Shown: positions 12,629-24,600 of the stretch, one piece after another
Layout: each line of letters opens with the position of its first letter
Numbering within the stretch: the stretch's first letter is position 1
Source of the DNA: Triglochin maritima
Taxonomy: Eukaryota; Streptophyta; Magnoliopsida; Alismatales; Juncaginaceae
DNA: 64,000 nucleotides
Assembly (NCBI GenBank): GCA_963682175.1
Contig: OY821777.1
Span: 823,501 to 887,500 of the forward strand
Direction: 5' to 3'
Position numbers and translations under genes: made by a program
Notes under the pieces: model-generated
The model's database searches: none
What the model was told of the DNA's origin: nothing
Seen by the model: the letters and a program-made list of their open reading frames with translations, nothing else

Positions 12629-15600
12629 TTATTCCTGCTTCTTAGGCATCTTGAGTTCGTCCAATATATGCTTTACTTGTTCCCTCAACTCCTGCACTGT
12701 ACTCGATTGCAGCGGCTCACTTCCGCAAAGATGGACTACAATGCTCAGGAGATGCTCCAAGCATGATACAAAACTCAGTCTAACATCTGGAAAATCTATC
12801 ATGCTTCGATACACAGGCTACACAGATCAAGACCATAGTAAGACAATGACAACGTGAAATCAACATATATCACAAGATATACAAGATTGGGCAACTTTCG
12901 TTTGAGCATTACCTAACCTTCTGTGCAACTTAAGTTTGAAATTCACATTAAAACAATTTTCATTGTCCACAACCAAATGAAGTTTATGAAAAAGGTTCAA
13001 AGATGTATGCGGTAGGTACAACCACACCGCACCACTTACGGGACCACTATATGTCAAATTATTGAGTGGTAAATTGCACTAGCAAGCTGTTATATACATT
13101 AGTGCATATAAGCATTTCAGTTTTAACAAACTATTTCTCCTTCCTACGTGATTATTCCTCCGAAGTGAGCTTTGAAATGTGAGAACCCAATTCCAATGAT
13201 GATTATTTGGATGAACACGATATGATTGGCTCGATTTAGTAGGACATTGAAAAGATCTTATTTCAGGTACCAGTTTTGAGAAACAGGAGTTCCATAGTCA
13301 AGCAAATAAACATGTTATTTAACACTTAATCTCCTTGTGTTTCAACAAGCTCTATTTAGTGTTCTCTGTGTTACCTAGTAGCAACAATAAAACCAGAGAT
13401 TGCCAGTACAGTACGGTAGTTTAGTAAGACGGGGCATATTTATTCATGACTGTAAACAGGGCAAAAGGCCAAAAAAGATTTGCATGTAATTACCTCGTTG
13501 AAGATTGTAATTAATTCACGAAGAGAAAATTCGGCCTCGAGTGGATATGTGTCAGGATTCTGGATTCCCGAAGAACAAAGCAATCAAAAGCATATATTAA
13601 GTGAAATGTAGTGTCTGAACGAAGTAGGAATGACTATAGAAGTTTTAAGGCAGATGAAAACAAATCTTCAATAGAAACCAGATGGAAAACGCTAAAAAAT
13701 GAAACTTGTACAAACAAATACGTTCTTGACTTTTCCTTGAATTAAAAGATAATATTGCAGAGGCATTTTTGCACATATAGATATACATTACATATACTGG
13801 TGTATCTAAACATGCAGTAGATACGAAACACCATGCAAAATAACATACTATTATAGACCAAACCAAACCTATCTAACCTGATTGTAATTAAGCCATTGTT
13901 GCATGACATTCCGTAGATGAGAATAACAATTTATTTTTATTTTATCACAGAGAAATAGCAAATTCAAACCTACACTTGAACAAAGATTGCAAGTAAGCGA
14001 TGAATCGTTATTTATTGTAAGATTTTATTCATACGATAAAACACATGTTGATGTTAAGTATTGTGAACCAATACCTGAACCTATAAAAACCTCTAATTAT
14101 AAATTAAGGTAAATTAATATGTTTTGGTTGGCCTACCCCAACTAATTTGGGATTAAAGGCTTTGTTGTTGTTGTAATATGTTTCGGTTGGATTTGGCATG
14201 ATTGAATACAAAATCTTTAAAATCAATGTTAACTTCATATGTCAGATGTAAATTTGCTTCACACCGAATACAAAATCATTAAAAATCATAGATCCTTTTA
14301 TGTAGAAAGCAAACATGCATTTCAACCAAAATATGTGACGGGTGGACTACTCCTGGGTAATTATTAATGCAGTTATAAGTTACTACTGCACATTCTACAA
14401 CCAACTCAAATTAGACCAAAATATGTAACCAAACCCTTATATTTGGAACCAATATTGAACTTGGACTAGATGAGAACTTCATCTCTTAATTGAAAGGGGT
14501 TTATATTTTCTCTGGAAAATTCTGTCACTATCTGACATGCAAACTATTCTACCTTGTTTCTCTTAGGGAGGTAAACCATATTCATAAATGTAAATCATCA
14601 CCATGTGGTCTACTAGTAGACATTTTAGCAATCAGAGAACAGAAATGTTTTACAGGGAATATTAGTTCTCAAGGGATCACTGCTATATCATCACATACAA
14701 AAATGCAACTACCAAGTAATAGTAATTTGATCAATCTAACCAGTGACCAACCTTTTTCAAAAAGTGGAATCTAGTAGCTTCCAATAGTCCAACAGCATCA
14801 AGGGCTTGCAACTGCACCAAGGGAACAAACATTGAACTTATAAATTGAAACAATCTGCATCCAGCTATAAAATTTAGATCAAAGGCAATTGTATGAAGCA
14901 GTTGAAGTCTTAAAATTTGTCTTCAGAGACGGGATGGAAAACTTATAGTTAATGGGAAAAAATTAAAGAGCCAAGACCCCGAGGAAAAAAATACTTCCTC
15001 AATTTTCAGCAGTGTAATTGAACAAGAAGCAAACCAGTGTCATAGCAGCAGTACGCTCCTCCTTCCCGTTATGTCTCGAAGATACTTGGCGATCACTTTG
15101 ATTTTTCCTTGCATGATTCAAAGTTGCTCTTACTATCCTATATGGATTTTTTTTCTTCAAGATTGTTGTCATTTGACAAATTATAATTAACACAAATCAA
15201 CATGTTCAGAAACAAATCAAAAGTCAAACAAATATAAAATTTAAGGTACAACTGTTCAAGTGGTATGAAAGAAAAACCAACTTGGTTGACCATTTCTGCT
15301 ATATATGTAAAGAGAAATAACAAACTCTGATAAGAGTAGCAAAACAAATTCCATAAAGAGTCAGGCTTCTCACATACATTCAACGTAATTATTTAACCAG
15401 AGTTCCATCAAACAAGGATGGGACTTCTAAACAGAGGCAGTGGGAGATAGTACAGTGTAAGAGAGAGGGGTCACAGGAGTTAGCACATTTCCATTAACCT
15501 GGTTTAAATCTTTTTTATTATTTATAATAAGCCAGTAATGCTCCAAAAGGTGGAAGGGAATACTTAGTTTTATGTACGCCATGGATATGGTGATTGATGA

Positions 15601-18600
15601 TGTCTTGAGAACCTTATTCTACCAAAACTTAGGACTCAGACCCCCACCAGCAAATATATACAGACTCAGGTATGATAAAAAAAGTACCAGATAATATCAC
15701 AGAGAGTAGATTCTAACTTAGAGGTAACTTGAAGCTCCTGTCTCCCTCACCCTCGATCAAAGATATATATAAAGTAGATTGTCAAGGTGTCGCCTATGCG
15801 GCTATGCATGGATTTTCCAAAAGATCATAGTTACATGTTTGATGACCATTGCTTGTCCCTTCTCACAGGAGACATGAAACGATATGTGACAGAAGATCAA
15901 CGTGACTACATCGGATCATATATACGTGAATTTACTAGCCATTCAAATAGTTGTGGACAAAAGCATTTATAGCTGTCCTCAGAAGTTAACTGTGGCTGCA
16001 ATGAGTTAGGTAATACAGGTGGAGAAAACATGCACATCTTTGAAAAACACCCACAAATATCAAGAAGGTGATAACGAGTGACTGATACAATAGAGTTGAG
16101 AATGGGAATATTAAAAATGAAGGAAAAGTGGGAAGTTGTGACGTGATGTGTTTAGCTTATGTATATGCTTAGGCTTTGTAATGGGCAGTATGCCCTCCTT
16201 GAACTCCTGTAACCCCTCTCTTTTATCAATCTACTTGGAGGACACATCTTCCCTTTGACCCCCAAAAAAACTCGGGTAGTTTATTAGTTTTCTTTTGCTG
16301 TGGTGTTGTTGTTAATGGTCAACATACAGTTTGGTTATGTTGCTGTTACAACTAATAATTAAATGGCCGTCAAGAAGGTACAAAGAAATGATATGTTGTT
16401 TCTAAACAATATTACTCGAGCTACATCTAGCAAGTTCTCTTAATAATCAAAAAACAGAAACTAAATTGAACCTCAGTGAATCGTCTAAAAGATGTTTTCC
16501 TTTATCAAGTCCAGCAGCTGTCTCTGGCAGTTTCTCCATGTTTAGGGGGTTGAACAATCTCATTTCAAGTCTCGCCAACTTTAGCGAAGTAACTGACACC
16601 TGCAGTTCAGAAAACGAACCAAGGACTTTGTCAATTATCGCATCCCATAGCTCTTAATTCTTTTCCCAAGTCATCATCATATGCTTTATTTGTTGAATGA
16701 ATGAATGTATGAAAAGGCTGGAGACATTTTATAGTAGACTTTAGGGGGGAAATAGACAATTGCAAAATAAACATTCAACAAGAAGATCAATGACATGTAC
16801 AAACTACAATTAGCATCCATATCAAACTTGTAGAAAAATAACCACCACAGCTAACCACCACAGCTTAATATCCAAAAGCAGCACATATTTAAACCTTCAA
16901 AAGATCACGCTAAAATATACAGAACTTATAGCTGCTATTTTTTTAACTTTAAAAAGAAGTCCTGAATGACAGTACGAATGAATCATATAGAGTATTGTTA
17001 TCATGCAGGCATGGCATGGCACCAGGAAGGACTCATCATTTGACTACACATTCATAAATTCACAAAGCATTTTTTTTCCAATTGAATGACTTGTTACTAT
17101 GCTAACAACAATGACTACCTGGAGATGTTCTTCACCCAAAATAGTTTTTTTAGCTGTGAGGCACCTAAAAGAAAATAGGAAAAAATAAATCAATAACCCC
17201 TCCAGAACCCTACATATTCACATAGTACAGTCAAAGAAATATTTTCAAAATACTGTTCTGTAAGATCTCTGGCTTCTATTATTTTCCCCAGAGATTGGAG
17301 AGTAGTGGCTAGGTTCTCAGCAGCACCGACAGTGTCTAGTGAATCCCATCCCTGGATATAAACATAAAAGACATCAAGAAGAAGAAGAATGTATTCTTCT
17401 TTTCTTATTGGTAAGAAGAAGGTATTCTAAAATGCCATTTGCTTTTTATCATTAAAACCATCCTTCTGTTTTAGTGATCGATAAAAAGAATGTGTCAAGA
17501 TAAAGGAACCACCTGATGAATCCCAACCCTGGATATGATTGGTAAAAATACAATTTTGTTTTGATTAACAATAAGAAAAGGACATTGACAAAATGACAGG
17601 AACCAACTATAATTATGTATATCAAATCTCGGATATAATCTTATACTTTCAGAAAAGCACTATAGCAGCTTCTTTATAAGAAGTGAGATGATCACATATT
17701 AACAAAGCTCAAACCCCAAATGATGAACACATGCTAGTGATAAATACCTAATATGCCTACAATGTTCCTAAAGCAGTATGGGTAAGGGAAAATGACAAAA
17801 AGATCCTGTTCACACTTCAATGACAGTAATATTGTATAAAAACTAGCAGGGAAAGTATATGAGGGTATCCACCTTTCGTGTAAGAATGTGAGTTAACATT
17901 CATCTAGATGCACATCTGCGCATACTTTTCCTTTTTACGTTATAAAAGATCTCGAAAAAGATTGGTAGAATCAGCATATGCTTCCACATTTGAAAGCAAA
18001 AAGGTGGATGAAGCACGGGAAGGGAGAAATAACCTTTGATATTTCGAGGGCGTGCAAAATCGTTCTTTCTAAATTTTCAACATCATTTAGTTTATTCAAC
18101 TTCAGTAATATCTGCAAAAAAGAAATAGTAAATACAAAAAAATCATCATTGTTAGAATATTACACATTAGGAAATAATTAAATTTAGATATTCTAATTGA
18201 TAGAACTTTCCTTATTTGATGTTTCCTTATTAATGTTTTCTGATTGTTGTTTCCTTTTATTCTTGTAACCTCTATATATAGAGGACCTATCTAAGCAATA
18301 ATAGTATTCCCGATTATAATTTCTTCTTCAACATGGTACCAGAGCACAAGTTATCCTTGGCCTAAACCCTAGTTTACCGCCTCCACTACTTTCCGTTTTT
18401 TAGGGGCTGGAAGAAGCCGTAATCATTTAGAGGCTTTCTTCCGGCCTCCCCTCTTCTCCACCGTTTGAACACTGCTCCTTTTGTTGTTCTTTGTCTACGC
18501 AACTCCCTCTTCTGCAAACTTCCCTCCAACAACTATTCCAGCCAAGTCGTTGTGTGGGATCTTCATCTTCTAAATAGATTCTGGTGTCGTTATCATGGTT

Positions 18601-21600
18601 TCTTCTGAGCTGTAGGTTGATCCTACACATGGTTGTCCTCGTTCCGTCGAGGTTCATTTGGTCTTGTTCTGTCAAGGCTTCTCCTCTTCCAAGTTGGCAT
18701 CATCCTTGGGGTGTGATTGAGGGGCAACCCTCTCTATATTTTTCCCATTGTTGCTGCATATTGCAGAAACAAATCATTTACCATCTACTTGATTCTATTG
18801 CTGCTGCTACTACTCCTGCTCATGCCTACTGGTGTCTATTGCTGCTGCTACTACTCCTGCTCATGCTTTCTAGTGCTTCTTCCAGCTGGTGTCTATTGCT
18901 GCTGCTACTACTGCACATGCCTACTAGTGCTTCCAGTTGGTGTCTATTGCTGCTGCTGCTACTCCTGCTAATGCCTACTAGTGCTTCAACTACTCAAGAT
19001 GATGCTTCTGCTACTGCTATTGAGACAACTCCATCAACTTCTAGTTTGAAATATTTCCTAATATCAATACTTTGTAACAAGCTAGGTATAATTGATAAAT
19101 ATACTCCAGCTTGAGGGGAAGTGTTAGAATATTACACATTAGGAAATAATTAAATTTAGATATTCTAATTGATAAAACTTTCCTTATTTGATGTTTCCTT
19201 ATTAATGTTTTCTAATTGTTGTTTCCTTTTTTTATTCTTGTAACCTCTATATAGAGAGGACCTATCTAAGCAATAATAGTATTCCCGATTATAATTTCTT
19301 CTTCAACAATCATAAAACAACAGTAAAACGTATACACAAATATTATTCATAAAAAAAGGAACATACAATATCAGAGAAGTCTGTTATAATGATTTATATA
19401 ACATAAGTGATGGAAGAGACTATACCATCCTAACAAAGAAATCAGCATTATCAACTGCTTTTATGAGGGATCAGCTGATTGATAAAATAGCACGTAAAGT
19501 ACTTGTGCACTCCATAACAAGCAGGAAATGGGAACCCATTCTTCAATTAATACCTCTATCAGGATGTTTATGTTATGGCACACTGAGGTACTGATGTTCT
19601 ATGTTTATAGTACATGTTTATTGTACTTCTGTTATATTGTTGATCATGCAAGAGGAGTTTTCCAATTCCAATATTCCCTGTTCTCTGCTTTATAATTTAT
19701 TACCCAGCAGATGATGATCTTGATCTTTCCTTGGTAGACGTAGTGAGAAGTCTTGAGTCAATCACAAGATATTTAGGTGTTTTTTTACATGAATTGGCTA
19801 TCTCGTGTTGATCAATTTGAAAAGATTCCAAGAGAAGATTGAGGTACCCAATGTTGTTCTGTTATTATTCGGCATATTATTGTCGAGACCTTCTTTATGT
19901 GTTCCTTTAAAAAAAATCATTTAATTTTCAATAAATAAACGAGTATAGTGGTTTAGTAAATAATCCTATGGTGATTTTTTTGTTTTAAAAACATAAAATT
20001 GGTAAATACTAGAAGTAATATATGTGTGTAGTTTTTTTGGTGGGCACCAATTATACTACTAAAAGGAAAAATCAAATCGGTGTGTCGGCAAGTGCTAGCC
20101 CACCCTTGCATTCGCCACTGGCCCTGAGGCTCATATAAGTACATAATGTAATTTACTCCAGGTACGATGATCAGGATAAATCATAAATGTCCATATCTTT
20201 GAAATCTTATATAAAAGTCTGAAATGAAAGACAATAAAAAGTGGACCTGACAAAGATGTTTCATTCTCCGGATACATGTCATGGATTCTCCCAAGCCACC
20301 TTCCTTCAAGAGTTGCAAATGAGAAAATAAAAACTTTACAGTGATTTTTCTTCTTCTTTCGATAATATATTTATAATGGATATTAATCATAAAAATTATT
20401 AAAAATAGTAATCAACAGAAATGTAAATGAAAACCTCGAGTATTCTTATGGAATCCTTAATAAGAGCCTCAGCATCTTTAGCTTGCCCCTGAAGATTCCT
20501 GACCTGGGAAAAGCACTATAAGAAATTAGCTTTAATCATGGTTGAACACAAGAATAGAGGAGTAGATTTGAGAAAAGATGCCACCATCAGCACTAAATAT
20601 TGAATCCACTGTATTACCGGTCCAAAGGGCTCCAAGGAACGATGATCATACAAACCCATATATTCGTGAATTTAGTTAACATCCCTACTTGATTTCTTGT
20701 AAGACCCATTGAGATGCCGATGCAATAGCTAAAAACATTCACCATCTTTTACTCCATTTATCTTCGTTTTTTTTTCTCCAGTCTCCTATTAGGATACTCA
20801 TGACACTAGATATCTATTATGAGTGATATTGTGCATGTCAAGTTGGAGCATTCAAACCACAAGCTTGCTACCTTCTCCAGAATAGAACACTTCATTCAAA
20901 TTATACCCAAAAAATTGAATTAGAGACACTTCAATAATGAAAATATTCAAAGTCATGGACATATAATGATTGATACTCAACTGAAAATTTGTAGTATAAA
21001 TGTATAATCGAAAATTGAATTACATAATTTCTTATTTCCAAGTTAAGTACGCAGTTTTCCCTTTATGATAGACAAGAAAAAAAAACAAGATATAGATATA
21101 TATATATATATAGCCTAAACTGTTATAGTCAAAAAAACAATCTCAATAAAAAGGGATAATATAAGAGAGGAGGTTACTATTCCAAGATAAAACATGGTCT
21201 CTGCATAGTCTGTGTGCCCATATCCTAGTACACGGCCTTTTAACTGCAATTTTCAAAATATAGTAAAAGGCCAAGTTGGAGATAGTTTAGTACAAGGATA
21301 ACTGGATGCCTGTGATATTATATTGAAAAAAGGAGATCAGAACAAAATGTTAAAGAAGTAAAGGTAAAACAGTACAGGTACCAACAAAGTATGATCAAGA
21401 AGCATACCTTCAGTGCACGCTGTCAAAAAAATGCAATTGTTTAAGCATTATAATACTAATAACTGGTACTCAGAATGAAGTCTGAACGTAAACTATACAT
21501 GCAGCAAGCATATGTCGATAAGGAGAATAAAATACTATTATCAGTCTAAGAACTTGGAAGCTATAAGATCATAAACTGAAGGGTTTTAGCATCATAAGTT

Positions 21601-24600
21601 TAAAAAGGGATACATACCTCAAAACACTTTTGAGCATCATCATACTTTTGTTGCATAAGATAAAACTGTCCTAGATTATGAAGAGCAGCTCCAACCCTGA
21701 TTAGAATGACAATTATTTATATGAAAAACTTCTGAAAGCAATACTTTCAATAAGACGGCCATAAAGTAGAAGACAATCATGAAGAAGAGGAATATGTATG
21801 CTTATGGCCACGCCCACCTGCCACTATAATTTCAGAACACAGAAACATATGCCCATGTATATAAATATATAATAGGTGGCAGAAACTTTGCCGTTCTGAT
21901 AGACTATTTTCGATCCAAACTATATTCCCTTTCATCATATCCAACCCGGACCATATAATACCACAAGATGCAAACAGAAAACATGCACTTGCACGTACAC
22001 CTTTTATGTAATTTGCAAGAAAATTTTCAAAGAAAAAAACTAAAAGTGCATTCCATCACCCTATCATATTAATAAAGAACGTGGATAAATTATAAGTTTT
22101 TGTCATGGCTTGCACCATACATCCTTGGGAACAAATGCCTCTTGCAAACCAAAGTTTATTCACATCACCAATCATATCCAACTTCAATCATATAATATTA
22201 CAACATGCAAAAAGAGAACTTCTTACTTCCACAAACCTTTTAATCCAGTTTCAAGAAACTTTATAAGAAAATGCATATTCCATCATCCTTTCACATAAAT
22301 AAATAAAAGAACATGGATAAATTTAAAGATCTTGTCATGGCTTGTACCACCTTGGGACCAAATGCCACTTCCAACCGAAAGTATTCAAATCACTCATTGT
22401 ATCCAACTTGAACCATATAACAAATGCAAATGAGGAATTTCTTACTTCCCTGTGATCTATGCAATTTCAAGAGCTAAAAAAAGGTGTATTACAACTCTCG
22501 TATAAGTAAAGAAGATAAACCAAAAGCTTTTGTCATGGCTTGTACCGTACATCCTCGGGACCAAATGCCTCTTCCAAGATCTTTATAGCATCCAAATATG
22601 ACGGCTCAGCCTTCTCAAATGATCGTCTAATTCTGTAGACCTCAGCCTGGAAAAATATAACAAGAAAGTACTCGAGCTGACTATATGTGGTAGATTGCTA
22701 AACCCAAATCTAGTGAACAAAATATAGTTCCAAATACTGAATGGTAGCTAGATAAATAACCATCACTTTTTTTATATTATCAGTAATAAATTACCATCAC
22801 TCTTAGCGTATGCATCACAAACTAAATTTCCAATCAAGAAGGCACAAAAATGATACCTCAATGTAGCACTTTTTTTAAAAAGGACAGATTGAGGCATGTG
22901 ATTTGAATGTGGCAAAATGATCATTGAAACAGATTACAGAGTAGAAGCTTGAGATGTCAGAGCCTCAAACAGTGATGCCAATATTTATATGGTTACTAGA
23001 AGTCCGGAATGACATTAAAAGAGAATCGTGCAAGTGTTTTTGAAACCAATTCCTTGTTCTATTTGGGGTAGATCTTGACATATGATGTCCTCAAATATGA
23101 CCACATTGACAAAGCATTGATTGTTATTCACCATACCTTTTGACAAAGAAGTCAACCAAAAAACACAAAGAGGAAGATCTGGAAACAAGATATCAACAGG
23201 TGAAAAAAGTCTTTAGCAAAGAAATACAAGGACAGAAAACAAAATTAAAAGTTAAGGTATATTAAAATGGAATAAAGACAAGGTTTTAAGTTCAATTATG
23301 CGACCCAGTGCGGCTGGGTGCCCAAGGTCGCATAAGCGACCGCACAACTGTAAAAAAAATTAATTAAATTAAAATTTCCCAAAAATTAGTAAAAAATCAG
23401 GAAAATCGTTAAAAAAATCAGGACAAATCGAAAAAACAGGAAAAATAAAAACAATGTGTACCATAAAAACCTAGTTGGTTTGACTTCGACAAAACAACCA
23501 GTTCATCGGCGTCATTGCCTCACTGGAAACCTCGTCTACCCACCAAACTATTAGGTTTATTTTCATTTATTAACGTTTAGGTATTACAAGTACAAGTACC
23601 ATACAACAACTAAAACAAGAAAACTTAGATCTAGCAGTCTACATTTCTACAACGGATATGTTTGGTCATGAACCCACTGAGGAGTTGTGCGGTCGCACAG
23701 TGGATTGTGCGACGCACAGGCCGCACTGTGCGTCGCACAAGACTGTGGCCCAACGGCTACCGGGCCTAACTAGTTGTTGGGCCGCATAAGCGACGCATAA
23801 GTCGCACCAGTGTTGGTGCGACTATGCGGGGGTCGCATACCGCAATCCGGGTGCATAGTGCGACCATACCGAGTATGCGGTCGCACATTAAAACATTGAA
23901 TAAGGATTTATCATGGAGCTCTTTTTTATAGGTATGTGGAGGTTTTCTTGAAAAAAAATCTCACGCTTAGGCCCCAATCCATGGATATTATTATTTCACA
24001 TCATAACAATGTGATAGCCACCACGAAAGAATTCAAATAACTACTGTAGTAAGTTCAGGCTTGTATACCTCCCATTATTTTCTAATTAGCCACTTAACCA
24101 ACAAAATGGACCACACATGACATCTAGGTCTGACAATCGTGTCGTATATTTTCGTGTCGTGTTTTTTCCCATGTACTAAGCAATTTCACTAGACACGAAC
24201 ACGACCCGAACCAACACGAAACTAACCAAGAATTATTAATTTTTAAAAAAATTAGTGTTTACCCTAAAAATATTTCATTAGAGTACACTAGGGAAAGAAA
24301 TCTCCCAAATGGTGGAATGAGAGGTGAGTGGTAGTGTTACTTTTATAGGGTAGAGTGGATGGTAAGAAGTTGAATAAGGCGATGTGGGATTCTAAATTTT
24401 CATATCACCAAACACTGGAAATCGATTTCTTAATACTTTTAAACATCTGATATATACAAGAAGTCGAAATTGGCTTAGTGGTTAGGTCTGATTTAAGGTT
24501 TGTCCTGGGCGCAGGTTCGAATCTCCACGGTGAACACTTTGTTATGGAATTACATTTAACATTTCGGCAAAAAAAAGGGCAATGAGATTCGAACTTGGGT

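Larger units (their letters stand above)
18150..19308 (+). mobile_element. TRIM-like non-autonomous LTR retrotransposon with TSD
   Basis: Complete small element of 1159 bp. It has near-identical terminal repeats of 184 and 187 bp (TG...CA ends), a primer-binding site TGGTACCAGAGC right after the left LTR (one mismatch to the usual initiator-Met tRNA complement), a purine tract TTGAGGGGAAG right before the right LTR, and a perfect 5-bp target-site duplication ATCAT at 18145-18149 and 19309-19313. The interior has no gag or pol, only tandem CTGCTGCTACTACTCCTG-type repeats. The iMet primer site suggests a Ty1/copia relative mobilised in trans. It sits antisense in intron 9 of the TPR gene, 38 bp from the exon 10 acceptor. 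Confidence 0.93.

Noticed and set aside
18584..19114. 176-aa Leu-rich frame inside the TRIM-like element
   Set aside because: Derived from tandem CTGCTGCTACT repeats; no gag or other domain.
24471..24524. Functional tRNA gene
   Set aside because: Has A- and B-box-like motifs but no plausible acceptor or anticodon stems; better read as a SINE head.
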